Source of the DNA: Cordia subcordata
Taxonomy: Eukaryota > Streptophyta > Magnoliopsida > Boraginales > Cordiaceae
DNA length: 64,000 nt
Reading direction: 5' to 3'
Assembly: GCA_028554755.1 (NCBI GenBank)
Contig: JAPTOF010000003.1
Span: forward strand, 2,770,501-2,834,500
Position 1 is the first letter of the stretch; each line of letters opens with the position of its first letter. Below the pieces are notes generated by a model. It saw nothing but the letters and a program-made list of their open reading frames with translations. It searched no databases and was not told the origin of the DNA. Shown in pieces: positions 19,880 through 37,045 of this stretch. The translations under genes and the position numbers were made by a program.

Positions 19880-20910
19880 AATGATCACGCAAGGGGTTGA
19901 GCTGCAGGCACCAACCCCGATAAAGAGCTACAGCTCGATGATTTAAAGGCTACGGCCTAATTGAGCTAAGACCCTCCAAGAGACGAGCTCCGACTCGCAT
20001 CTAACAACAAGCTCTAGCTCGCACTTTACGGTTGAGATCTGGCTCCTATTTAGCAAATCTAATAGTTGAGCTCCAGCTCCTACCTATCATATCTGATTGT
20101 CGAGTTCTGGCTCCTATCTATCACGTCTGATAATTGAGTTCCTGCTCCTACTTATTGCATTTAATAGTTGAGCTTTGGCTCTTAGTTATCTCACTTGAAA
20201 GTCGAGCTTTGACTTGCACCTAAAAGATGAGTTCCTGCTTGCACCTAAAATACGGGCCTCGGCTAGTACCTAAAGAACGGGTGGTCTTGGCTTGCACCTA
20301 AAGGACGATCTCACACCTCGGCTTCGACTCACAACTACAACACGAGCTCTAGCTCAAAGATTCACACATATAAACACAGGCCAAAGACTCAAGCTATGGC
20401 CGGCTCTGAACTCTAACTTTGATAGTTAGTTCCACTCGACCCACTGTATGGTCTGACTAGAACTAAAGAGGCTACTGATAATGACATAACTGACACTTCC
20501 TATATTTTATTAAATTTTGGATATGTCCTATCTAAAGAAGATTCCTATATAGACTCAACTAAATCCTTATTTTATGAGTGAATTATTATCCTAATATATG
20601 GATAAATATCAAACTCTATTATTAGAGTCCTATCAAATACCTATTAGGAATTCTATACATATCCAAAAACCATCCCTATCATGATAAAAATACCACAAGA
20701 GGTATTGGCTTAAGGTAACTCAAGATCACTTAGTTCATTTATATGCGTATTATGAGCAAATTTATGCTTACTTCTGAATTACGCCTATATTTTACTAATT
20801 TGAGTGTCGAAGAGTTTTTAACCGACACCACAACGGTATCCCAAGATAATCCAACTCTGTTTTCTTTTACTTGAGTATCAAAGGGTCTTTAACCAGCACT
20901 ACATCGATGG
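19880..20910 (+). mobile_element. LTR-like remnant, probably from a gypsy-type element
   Basis: The segment has the order typical of large plant LTRs: a GC-richer part with degenerate tandem repeats, then an AT-rich stretch, then GAGTGTCGAAGAGTTTTTAA-type sequence repeated near 20,800 and 20,870. I cannot define ends, target duplication or coding region, so the class assignment is tentative. Confidence 0.35.
19975..20335 (+). repeat. degenerate minisatellite, unit about 36-45 bp
   Basis: About nine diverged units share the cores GTTGAGCTC or GTCGAGCTT and GGCTCCTA or CTCGCAC. Unit length varies, consistent with an old tandem array inside the LTR-like segment. Confidence 0.6.
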
Positions 20911-21136
20911 AGAGAAGAACCTATGATTAGCTTTTCAAAAAATTTCCAAATGAACAATTTCAACGAAATCTTTCAATTTCATATTTTACTGTGTTCAACT
21001 CTAAAATAATTTTTACTGGTAATTTTTGACATTATCAATATATATAAAAATTAAAGGTGGAGATGCAAAGGTACCCTAATTTTGGAAGGTAAAAAGCATA
21101 ACTAACTAATTTCGGTCTGGGATAGGTAGAAAGGAA

Positions 21137-22278
21137 ATGGATAATAGTGGGATTGATTCCTTCGACTATCGCATAGAGCATCTTTCACCAGCACCGTCGT
21201 CGTCTAAAGTGAAAGAAAGCAGGTGGCTGGTGGTGAGAGGATAGCTAACAATGCGTCCAACATTGCTAATTTATTGCTTTTTTGTGGCCAAAGTTTATGC
21301 TTCCGTGCAGAGGTCACTGGCTGTAATGGCACCCACCTTGGGCTCACTCCTGGACCTCTTATCTGGACTTAATTTTGTGGTTTACGGCCTACGCCATGAG
21401 TAAACCAAACCCATATACATACCCTGTTGGCAAGAAGCGGATGCAGCCTTTGGTAATTTTTTGTATTGATACTATATATATATATATATGGGTTTATATA
21501 TATGGAGTACTTGATAATTTAATTTCATATGTATCTAAATCAAGTGCAAATTAGATTAGATTAGATTAAATTAATTTAATTGTTTAAATCTGCCCGAGAA
21601 CTCATCGTCAAGGTGTGACTAATTTATTCTGATGCAATACTGTCGACACACAGTTCAAAAATGAGATTGTCGGAGCTTATGCTCAACACCATTTCTTCGA
21701 TGTAATCACCAATTCAGTTGGGCTAGCAGCAGCAGCAGCAGCCTTAGCCGTTCGACTTTTCTGGTGGATTGATCCTGTTGGAGCTATCATTGTAAGTTAA
21801 ATTAGTTCCACTAATTATCGTAAACCCTTGTCTTAGTTTAACTCGTATAACGTAATATAAAAATAAAAGATGGGTTTTTTTACGTACAGATTTATGAATG
21901 TGGACATAATTTTATTCAAAAGAGACATAATTATATAGTTTTAAAGTAGGAGTTAATCAAACATATCGTAACAAAACAAATGTATAAAATATAATTGTTT
22001 TCAATTCGTCCGTTCTAATGAATAAGTTTTTCTTTTCTGTTCTTTTCAAGCACTTGGATAAGTGAATCAATGAGTAATAATTACCACATGATGAGTTGCT
22101 CGTCTTTCAGTAGTAATTTTAGACGCCTCCTTCCCATTCCTCCCAATTATAATTAATTATATGATCTGCATTATTTTCCTTTTCCTTCTTTTTTTTTTAA
22201 CTTCTTGTTAGATCACGTATCTTGGTTTAGCTATCTATGAATTTAATTTTATAACCCTAATTAATTACATAGATGACG

Positions 22279-22317
<39 letters not shown>

Positions 22318-22958
22318 GGACGAAGATGATATCGACTGTTATTGTTTTGTTTGATCAGTTTGTTATTATGACTTATCAACTAATCTTCACGTAATCAGCT
22401 TCAAATGTTAATTATAGCAGCAAGCAGATTAATCAAAACATGATTGTCAAAACCGACATCAAATCAAGATAACGAGAGCCCACTCTTAATTCTGATTACT
22501 TTTTTGTATATGACTCAAAAGTACTAGTAATCAATTAATCAATGTTTGATATATCACAAGCACCATAATATAAGGATTGATGACTCAATTAATTAACAAA
22601 AAGTTGTGCGATCCATGAAATTAATTAATTACGTTCCTAATTAGAAAGTAGTAATATTTAGTCTAGGATATATGCTTTTAATTTTGGGTGATGATGTATG
22701 AGATGCAGGATGAAATGAAAGAGTTGGCTAGAAGTGAAATTAAGGATGGCAGTTCAAAGTGTCAAACATAGCAAATATATATATAAAATTAATAATTAAG
22801 TTGCAGCATTTTTATTGTCAACAACAAACTTAATTAGCGCCTAATTAGTACTAGTAACCATTGGGATTGATTTTTCTCGGATGGCATGTGGTGGTGATGA
22901 TGCAGATAGCATTATATACAATAAGCACTTGGGTGAGCACAGTGATCGAAAACGTTAG
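21137..22958 (+). pseudogene. metal tolerance protein (Mn-type cation diffusion facilitator) pseudogene
   Basis: Pieces of an MTP8-11-like vacuolar/Golgi Mn2+ transporter lie in correct order and orientation: a possible N-terminus at 21,137; [19 protein letters not shown] and LLDLLSG around 21,290-21,370; [16 protein letters not shown] at about 21,400-21,450 before a GT donor; [20 protein letters not shown] with [11 protein letters not shown] at 21,650-21,790 before GTAAGT; and IALYTISTWVSTVIENV at 22,907-22,958. Frameshifts are visible: an extra A near 21,370 and a shift near 21,285. A stop follows the N-terminal piece, SLDSLLDL-type positions are altered, and no later exons follow. It is therefore non-functional. 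The Arabidopsis relatives are MTP9 and MTP10. Confidence 0.82.
22281..22315. repeat. AT dinucleotide microsatellite
   Basis: About 17 uninterrupted AT units inside the second intron of the MTP pseudogene. Confidence 0.9.
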
Positions 22959-23654
22959 GTCATTAAATTTTGTTTTTTAATAAAAGAAAACATAGAAATT
23001 GTTTCAAATGAATCGATCGGCTTGGGAAAGAGAGAACTTTTTTGGCACAACTAGCAATACGGAAATCTTGAACTGCATCCATTTTTCTATGTTCTTTAAA
23101 CTAGAAAACCATGAATAATAGAAAAAGTGTTATAAAATAACTTAAATATAATATAGTGTAAAATAACTTGAATAATTTTTTTTAATATAATATAAAATCA
23201 CTCTTATTTCTTTCTTATTTTTTTTTCCTTTTTTCTGTTCTTACATTGATCAATTTCTCTCGGAACTTAGTATTTATAAGCTAAAGATGGAGACAAACAA
23301 TTAATGTCTCGCTTAATTTTCTTTATCACACTAAATGCCATGTATGATTTTTCCTTCTTAGCTTGCATATAGCTTCATATTGCTTTCAACTTTTACATGC
23401 AATTCTTGATTTTTATTTTTAAATATTACATACTTTCTCAAGATTTACCACTTAATTTTTGTTTTAAAAAAATATCTCTTCCTTTTAATAATTATCCATA
23501 TCACAATAAAAAGTAAAAAGTAAAAAAAAAAAAAAAGCAACAGAGGCAAAAGTCAAAGTTAAAAGATGCGATAGAGGACAGAATGGTAATTTCAGCTGGA
23601 TAATCAAGAATAGGGTTTCTAAGGACTGCAGCCTTTGATGAGCTTACGTGCGTC

Positions 23655-23662
23655 TATAAATA
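23655..23662 (+). promoter_or_regulatory. isolated TATA-box-like motif
   Basis: TATAAATA sits in otherwise non-TA-repeat sequence. About 40 bp downstream a GC-richer leader-like stretch begins (AAGCACCAGCCGATCG at about 23,697). This is the usual look of a plant core promoter, but no ORF longer than about 30 codons follows. A noncoding transcript is possible. Weak call. Confidence 0.22.
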
Positions 23663-23967
23663 ACTCAGCTTGACCCCTTTTGATTTTGAGGCCGTCAAGC
23701 ACCAGCCGATCGTTCACGTTTCTTCACACACACACACACACACAAGAGCACACATCATAAGTGTAGAGTAGTGTTTAGAAGTGCAGAAGTTTGATGCATG
23801 TCAGTCAATATGTATTTGTTGTGTTTATAATAATAAACTTTGATGTTGTGCAAGCACAGCTAAAAGAGAGGTGGGGGACCTGTGATGCGCACAGAATTGT
23901 CCGTACCATCTGAAGGGTTATATATGTGTATCTCCCTTTTTGATGTTATTAATATAAACGTCTGAGG

Positions 23968-23971
<4 letters not shown>

Positions 23972-24007
<36 letters not shown>
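23972..24007. repeat. CT microsatellite
   Basis: About 17 CT units at the left of the KDSA 3' flank. Confidence 0.9.
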
Positions 24008-24010
<3 letters not shown>

Positions 24011-24658
24011 CTTTGCTTTTCCTTTTAGTTTGGAGAGCGGAGGTTCGTTTCACTTTCAATCGAATATATTCCATTAAAGCAAAGCCAAGGGGTAATAGTG
24101 GCATCAGGCTTCTCGTCCCATAAGGAAAAGGTCCAGAATGGCCAATTTTGGGAGATCCTTCACAATTTGTCAGCCCTGCTAATAAATAAGTATTATGATG
24201 ACTTTCCATTAACATAAACAGGGAGGGAAAAGGAGTTGATGCACATGAAACCTGTCTTGATCGGAATTGTCTCTTTAAAAGCCATGTTTGATTTCAAGTT
24301 ATGTCCCATCTTAATCTCTTAATGCATAAACAGATTTTTTGTGTTCAACATACAAATGAATGAATTGGATATTAATTAATGATGAAGCCAAAATATCTGC
24401 ATATCAAGTCCGAACGACACATCTCTGATTGACTTGTGCAACTACGGTCTCGTCCATCCAAGCCATCTCGGTCTTGCCCATCAAAGCCATCTGCCCTATC
24501 TGCAAAAATTCATATTATTAGGACAAAGGTACAAGGATAAGAAGCTTTTGCAAAATAAAAAATATGATTGCATTTTCAACCATAGGTGTCCAAAATACCC
24601 AATGCACTTGTAACACTTTCGTGTTTTACCTTAGAGTGACGCCTCCTTGAAACCCTTA

Positions 24659-29596
<4,938 letters not shown>

Positions 29597-29859
29597 TATT
29601 GTTATTTTTCTTCTTTTTTTTTGTTTTAAACAAATTTATAGTGATTTGTTAGAAGTGCTTTCACTGTGCGAGCGTGAGTTTTTTTGGCTGAGTGAAAGCA
29701 GCAAAGCTGATGGCGAGTAGTGAAACCCGAACCGCTCCAATTCGGTTCCCTCTCTGTTCTCCCAAGCCCGGTTTTCAAATAACGGTTGTCCGTACGAGGA
29801 AGAGGAGAGGGTTCGGATTTGCTTATTTGGTGGTTGTTTATAAATAAATATTGAAAACA

Positions 29860-32800
29860 AGAAATGTGAGATAAATTTTTGTTTTATGTGTTTATAAACA
29901 TTCTATTAAATATCTTTTAAAAATTTCTCATTTTTGATATTTGAGATGATATTAAGGGTGCAATAAGGAATGGAACAAAACCTACAAATTTGAGTAACTA
30001 TACTATATAATAAAACAAAATAAACTGTAATTTCCTGTTGCCAAGTGACGCTTTATATGACAAGCTTTCTATAATTACTTATTAATTAAATATGTTTATT
30101 CTTAGGTCAATTTTTTGCTTTCTGTCATTTATTCAGTTCCATTCCTATATGAAACATTTTAATTTAATTAATATTACGTCATTTTTCTATATATATCAAT
30201 CATTGTTTTATTAATTTCATAGTATATAATTGTTTCAATAATTATTTAGTAAAATGCAAAAACTCTATAATTTTAATATATCAAATCAGATATGTCACTT
30301 CCCGTACATCACACGAGTGTCAATACTAATAGTATTAAAAAGCTTGGCCAATGAACGCTTGGAAGATTGTGGATCCAATTAGATTTTTTTTTCCCTTCGT
30401 AAAGCTTTTTATATTAAAAAATTAAATAAAAAAAAAAAAGAAAGGAAGAAGAAAATGAAGCTGTCTAACCATTCATTGCATCACTCTTTTTATTTTTTAT
30501 TTTTTCAAGTAAAAGTTTTCAAAGTGTTAATCATGAAATTACGTGTTTCTTTCTGTCTCCTTTTTTGTTTCCTATTCCCCATTCCTTTTCTAATGGAAAA
30601 TAATGTCATTATGGCATTAGGAGTAAAGCAAATGGTAGAGCCTACTTTATTTAAAAGTGATAACTTAAATTCAAATTTCATGATAAACAATAATTGTTGG
30701 GAGGTTAAAAAAATAATAATACCATCACACTAATTTGATCCTTGTTAAAATATGTTGATGCCTTATATGAAAAATTTTCAATACTCAAGTCTATTATATA
30801 AGGTCTTGATTCATTGTTCATATTCACCAATTAATTTTTATAAAAGAACCTCAATAATTCTTGTCATGATACTAGAACTAGACTTTTGGTCCAATCTTTG
30901 CACTATACATATGTCCACATGTGACTTATTCATCTCGCACATCCATTCATGTAACGACCCATTCCTACAGATAGCGAAACAAAACTTATCTCATTTTTTT
31001 TTTCAAGTTAGAAGATGTCGCTTAGCATGCATGAATCACTATACAATTTGATGCAATTGCAACAGAAACATAAATGGGGTTACAAATATGTATATGTATG
31101 TATATATAGTTGTTACATATCATTTAATTTCAGGACATGCAGTGTCTCAAGGATAAAGTAATAAAGTATGTCTCTGCCTTTGCTAGTTGCTCTACTTCAA
31201 ACAGTTAACCATCTAACACCAAGACACTAATCAATCTTAATTGCCAACCATTGATTGATTGACTCCGAACAGCCATCTTGGCTAGCTCTTCATATAGCAT
31301 GTAAAATTACACCTTCCTGCCTTGACTCAACAACTCAAAAAGAAATTTGTTTTGCTTCTTCTAGCCTTTCCTCTGTTTCACCATCTTAAACTTGTATCTT
31401 TAACCATCTTTGCCATTGTCCTACTTCAGTCTGATATGCTTTCTGTTAAACTGAGCAGACAAGATGCTGGAGCTCACAGCGTTGTAGGAAAATGGAAGAT
31501 TGCGCAACTATTGACACTTTGATTCTAATTAATGGATCCAAAATGCTCAAACTCATAAATAACAATAATGAAGAAACTGAACAAATCTATCACAAGACAG
31601 ATATAGGACAGTGTGCCACAGATTTCCTGGGGCAGAACATATAATGGACCTAGATCAGGATACCTTTGTAAGTGGTTCCATAGCTTAGAAGTAGAAGTTG
31701 CAAATCTATGCAGTAGTCAATGGAAAATACTAAAGCTAATATGCAAATTATTGTTACGAATTTTCCTTCAAAACATAGAATAAATTTCTATAAGATGAGA
31801 TGGAATTTATCAAGTATTTCACTCCATAGTTTACTTAATCAACTGTTACAGACAGATTTAGCTGTAGGCAACTTACGAAGCTCCTTAATGAGATCTTTTT
31901 ACGAGGATCTATGTCAACAAAAGCCCAAAGATTTTTTTGTCAACTTCTGCTCTTAAAGAAGACCTGTTGAAATCATTAGCGTTGTCAAAGAATGAATCAT
32001 GATCTGTACCATACAATAAAAACTCCATTTTAGGAATCGACCTGCTCTGGTCACTGCACATGAGCACAGCATACTGATCAAACCAGGCTCCATAGCCCGA
32101 GGTCCCGACTCAAGGAAAAGTTCCATCTACCTAACAGATTAAGCTAGACGAACTCTTGTATATTTATGATTTCCTCACTTTACAGATTATCACTTAAGGT
32201 AAATCTCTGTAATCTATGATTTTCCAAAAGATATTTCAAGTCCATTAAATAAGGCCATCTCCAGTGGCTGGTTTTCCCTAGAATAGGTAGTGAAATTGGT
32301 TTTCTCTATGATAGGGAGCTCCGGATTTTATCTCCAACAACACTCTCTATTTAGTACTCCTCCAACTCCTTTTTCTAAAACAGAAGTGCCGACTCCTTCA
32401 TCTCGTCCCTATCTCCTCTTCAACCTCTCCCCTGCCGTATTTTTTTCAGTCCCTTCCCCCTCTGCCTGCCATCCTTCCCCCTTCTCTCAGACCAAACTTC
32501 CTTTCTTCATCTTCCCCAAATTTTAAACTTCCTGTCTTCATCTTCCCCAAATTTTACCTATGTCAGCCCCAAACTTTATCTCTCCATCTCAGTGTCAAAT
32601 GTCACCCTTTACAGGACCTTACGGGAAAAGCTGGGGACGGCATCTAATCTCAAATTTCCTGTCTAGAAAACCGCCTCAAGAAGTACCATGATCACTCATT
32701 GCTGGAAAAGACTTCATGACTTCACTTTTTCTAATCTTAAGCAAGTTTAAATTCAACCTCCTAGGCGCTGATGGTGTAAAATCTTGACCGCAAGAAGATA

Positions 32801-33955
32801 ATCTTGAATACCAAACGCAAGCACTGGTATTGAAGTTTCTATAGAAGGCAGTGAATGGAGCTTGAATCCAATCTGTCTTGACAAGTCTATTTCTCAGCAG
32901 GCTATGAACACTTGCATGTTCACCCTGTATTCATCATCAATCTTCTCCTTAAAATTCTTACCCATAAAATATGCAGAGACATAAAACTTTAGAATACACA
33001 ATTTTCTCCTAGATCAATCAGAGGTTAAAAGACCACACAAGATCATGACAGCCCTACCTAAAGCCAAGTACTTGTAATATGGAACTCTTTTTGAACAAAA
33101 TTATAAACTAAAAGATGCATAACAGAAGTGAGTCTGGGAACTTTCTTGATCGCGCAAGAGTCTAACAGGCCATGGTTGCAAAACTTAACATGCTATAGAT
33201 TGACAAACCCCCATGAAACATATAATCACTAATCAGGTTTGGTCCGCCAGGATATAGGTCAGATATCAAAACCCAATTCCATCATCATCAGAAACCAAAA
33301 AAAAAAAGACAGGTAGATACATACGTACAAATAGACAAATTGATAGATACACAGACATACATTGTATGAGAAATAGAGAAGGGCTGTTGGTTCATTACAA
33401 AAGTGAAATCACAGGCTTCGTAGAGAGAGGCAACTTTCTGCTTCACGAAATTCCAATCTCTTTGCAACCTCCTTTTTGTGCTAAACAGTGCATGCAACCA
33501 AGTTTCATTCAATGGCAGCAACAAAGGGTGATTTTCCAGTACCAATGAAGCACTTTTCAGGTGCCGAAAATCCCTATTTCATGGTAAAGATTTATAGGCA
33601 TTCAATTACCGAAACTCAATATGCAAAATTCAAATAAAAAATTTCAAGTTTAAAGATGAGAAATGGGAAAAGTTTAGAACTTTCAGTGAACGAAAGTTGT
33701 TAGTTAGATCATGAGAAGAGAAGGAAAGAAAGAAATAACGCAAAAGAAAGCTAATGCTTTAAATATAAAGCGTAATTGGAACATCAAAGTTTCTTAAACT
33801 TACATCATTTGTACAAAATTCTAGTATCCAAAAGAGTGACATTGTTTTGATCCCAAAAAGGCAATAGCACTGAGAAGTGTAATTATAGTTATACGAAGAA
33901 TAGCGTTCCTGCTGGACCATATAACCATTCTTATTATTTTTTCAAAAAAAAAAAT
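29860..33955. other. upstream of KDSA, no gene proven except one small ORF
   Basis: AT-rich at first, then moderately GC-balanced sequence. The stretch at about 32,250-32,650 has CCATCTCCAGTGG and pyrimidine-rich tracts reminiscent of transposon ends. I found no second gene of the MTP-KDSA-PPR block here. Confidence 0.45.
30533..30733 (+). CDS. hypothetical 66-aa small secreted-type protein
   Basis: The predicted peptide starts MKLRVSFCLLFCFLFPIPFL, a strong signal-peptide-like hydrophobic segment. A short polar remainder with one Cys follows, ending VKKIIIPSH. I picked the internal ATG because it gives a sensible signal sequence, although the frame is open from 30,455. It matches no signalling-peptide family I know, and its hydrophobicity may simply reflect T-rich DNA. 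Confidence 0.22.
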   Translation: MKLRVSFCLLFCFLFPIPFLMENNVIMALGVKQMVEPTLFKSDNLNSNFMINNNCWEVKKIIIPSH

Positions 33956-34186
33956 TGATAAGGATTCTAGAAGCATCTAGATATCTTAGTTATGTTTTCA
34001 GTTAATGTACAGCTATAGTTAGTTAGTAGTACAGCTATAGTTAGTTAGTAGTATAGTTATAGTTAGTTAGTAGTACAGCTGGCATAAATACTTAAGTCAT
34101 GTGCTCTCTATAAATAGAGAGATGTACTTATCATTCAATAACTGAAATCAATGGAATCATTTTATTTGTCTTTCTAAATTTCTTCA
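33956..34186 (+). repeat. 5' LTR of the second copia element
   Basis: 231 bp, from TGATAAGGATTC to TTTCTTCA, with a TATAAATAG promoter motif near 34,110. It has three copies of a 22-bp unit (GCTATAGTTAGTTAGTAGTA) where the 3' LTR has two. Otherwise I count about nine or ten differences. Confidence 0.93.
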
Positions 34187-34427
34187 TGGTATCAAGAGCC
34201 CAGGGTCATTTCCTGGTTTTGTTTTTTTTTCAAACACTTAGTGTTCTTTTTTAAACAGAAATTAGGGTTTCGTGATAGTGAGAACTCCTTCAAAATCAAT
34301 CTTCCCAGCTTGTGATCTTCTTCAAACTCTGGTTGAAGGCTTTAATCTACTAGGCGACAGCATCTATCGGTTTAATTTCTGAAATCTTTAACAAAATTTT
34401 TCATCTCCAGTTTCATTCTCTACTTCA

Positions 34428-35663
34428 ATGGCTTCTTCCTCAAGTTTTGATGGATCAGTTGATCTTCCTTTAGGTGTGAAGATTCTGATTCAGAATCTAG
34501 GCAATTTAGTATCTACATGATAAGGTTAGTTAGAGTTTCTACGAGTATCTAGCAGATAGATTCAAATGCAACTGTGATAAGGTTAGTTAGAGTTTCTAGG
34601 AGTATCTAGCAGATATATTCAAATGCAGCTGTGTGATTATCTATAGTAGGTGTATACTTCTATAAATAGCCCTTTGTACTATTCATTTAGATGTAGAATG
34701 AAATCAGTGGTTCCACATATTTCTTCTCTCTCTGCTCTCTTTGCTACAAAATTAGATAATACAAACTTTATTGCCTGGAAGTCACAAATTCACATTGCTT
34801 TGAGAGCTGGTAAACTTCTTGATCATGTTACTGGTAAAGTTCCATGTCCTCCCAAAGAACTTGCTGATGGCTCAGGTAATTTTTCTCCACATCCAGCTTA
34901 TGATCTGTGGCTTACATATGATGATTACCTGAAGTCCTATTTGTTTAACACAATGACTCCTGCTGTATAAAATCAAGTGTTACACTTAGACACTTCCACT
35001 GAGGTCTGGAATACATTACATAGTAGGTTTAATTCTCTCCCAAGATCTCTTATATATCAGTTAAAAGTTTAGTTGCTCAATCTCTCCAAGGGAACCAATA
35101 TTATGCAAGCCAATGTAGATCATGCTAAAACTATAACTGATGGGCTAGCAAGTGTTAATGAAGTGGTGACTTAAGACGATTTGGTTATGTACATACTCAA
35201 GGATCTTCCTCCTGAGTATAACTCTTTTAAAGCATCTATTAGGGTTAGACCTACTCAAATAACAATGGCAGAACTATCTTCTTTGTTGATTTCTGAGGAA
35301 TTACATATGAAATTAGACCAAAGGTTGGTGCTAAGTAACTCTACTACTCAGAATGTGCATACTACACAATATAGTCAAGCTCAGTCTAGGGGTAATCCAG
35401 CTAGAGGCAGAGGCAATTATAATAACAGGGGAGGCAGAAATGGAAGAGGAAGAGGAATCTCATACAACTCAGGAAATTCAGTAAATTCTGGGCAAGGTAT
35501 TCTTGGTTCCTCTCCTCAGAATTCTACTTCTCAACAGTCTGGTTTTCAAAACTCACATACTCCAAGCTCTGCTGGCAAAGTCTTCAGTCAAATTTGTGGA
35601 AAACCAAATCATCTTGCTATCAATTGCTGGCATAGGTTTGACAATGACAAATATCAATCTTAA
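34428..35663 (+). pseudogene. copia Gag (broken by stops and a solo LTR)
   Basis: Gag begins MASSSSFDGSVDLPLGVK at 34,428. It is cut at 34,517 by an inserted LTR and resumes at about 34,749 with the usual Gag stretch (FIAWKSQIHIALRAGK). Stops occur at about 34,968, 35,070 and 35,172. The intact 35,181-35,663 segment has VMYILKDLPPEYNSFKASI, a Gly/Arg-rich stretch and a zinc knuckle, SQICGKPNHLAINC. The first Cys of the CCHC motif is replaced by Ser, so even the nucleic-acid binding box is impaired. Confidence 0.8.
34518..34743 (+). mobile_element. nested solo LTR of a related copia family
   Basis: A 226-bp insertion flanked by CTACA at 34,513-34,517 and 34,744-34,748. It starts TGATAAGG like the host element's LTR and carries TATAAATAG, but is otherwise different in sequence. 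It contains a 57-bp internal tandem duplication (34,518 and 34,575). Removing it with one CTACA restores the Gag reading frame, which supports these ends. The last bases are not the usual CA. Confidence 0.78.
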
Positions 35664-35699
35664 ACTATTAGCAAGCAAGCATTGATGATACAAACTAGA

Positions 35700-37042
35700 T
35701 AGTCACAAGGAGATTGTCAGCAATGGGTTCTAGATTCTGGAGCAAATGCTCATGTCACCAATGATATGAATCAACTGCAGCCTTATCAACCATATACTAA
35801 GACAGAAACAATTGCAGTAGGTAATGGTCAGTCTTTGCCTATTCATGGCACAGGGAATGGTAATATCTCTTTACCTTCTACCTGTTTAGCTATTCCTAAT
35901 ACACTCTATGTCCCCACTGTTTCTACAAATCTTCTTTTCATTTCTAAACTGACTCAGGATAATAATTGTATTCTCTTTTTTAATGCTAAGAAGGTGCAAA
36001 TCCTAGACAATTCAACTCAAGCTCTTTTGTACAAGGCCTTTTGTGAACAAGGCTTGTACAGTCTATCCTCCACTTATTTTTTGTCAAATTCATCAGTTCT
36101 TTCCTTGCTAAACTCCTCATAGCCAAGTCAACATCAGAAGCTGCTATACTGTGGCACAGAAGACTTGGTCATCCCTCAACTGCCATGGCACAAACACTTT
36201 CCAAGCTTCTCAACATTAATCTTCCTACTTCATCAATACAGTGTGAATCATGTAATTTAGCAAAATCTCATAGGCTAACTTTTTCACTGTCTAGTTCTAT
36301 GTCTACTGTACCTTTTCAACTTCTACATATGGAGGTATTGGGCCCTGCCCCTATTGCCTCTAATAAAGGGTACAAGTATTATCTGGCATTGGTTGATGAT
36401 TACTCTGGATTTGTATTGATTTATCCTATGCAATTCAAATCAGAAGTCTTTTCTATATTTCAAAGCTTTTATAACATGATTCACACACAATTTCTGGCTG
36501 CTCTAAAAATGATAAGGACTGACAATGGAACTGAATTTCTAAACAACGATTTTAAACAATTCTTACAAGCCACGGTTATTATTCATCAAACATCCTACCC
36601 CTATATACTAGAACAAAATGGGATAGTGGAAAGAAAACATAGGCATTTAGTTGAGACAGCTCTAGCCTTACTTCATCAAAGTCATTTACCTGCAACATTC
36701 TGGCTAGAAGTTATTTCTATGGCTAACTACTTGATCAATAGGATGCCTACTCCTCCTCTCCAAAACAAATCTCCATATGAAGTTCTGTATTCTGTTTCAC
36801 CTGATTATCATAATCTAAAACCTTTTGGCTATCTTTGCTATCCTTGGCTTAGGCCATACACCAAAACTAAACTTGAGCAGAGGTCCACACCTTGTGTGTT
36901 CTTAGGTTTTTGTCCTCATATCAAAGGCTATAAGTGTTTCGAAATTAAAACACATAAACTTTTTGTTTCTAGGCATTTCAGATTTGATAAGGGTGTTTTT
37001 CCTTATTTAGACACTGCATCATCATCATTTTCATTGTCTTAG
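35700..37042 (+). pseudogene. copia protease and integrase region (degraded)
   Basis: Protease signature VLDSGANAHVTND lies at about 35,730. The GAG-pre-integrase zinc region is at about 36,150-36,270 (LWHRRLGHPSTAM, CESCNLAKSH). The integrase core at 36,300-36,900 has LALVDDYSGF, RTDNGTEFL, and EQNGIVERKHRHL. Stops lie near 35,700 and 36,121, with a frame break at about 36,130. Confidence 0.82.
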
Positions 37043-37045
37043 TTC

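Larger units (their letters stand above)
22960..24658. other. intergenic between MTP pseudogene and KDSA, no gene proven
   Basis: The stretch contains an A-rich tract (23,521-23,537), a TATAAATA motif at 23,655 followed by a CA run (23,726-23,743), and a CT run (23,972-24,007). I looked for a microRNA or small ORF behind the TATA motif and recognised none. Confidence 0.5.
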
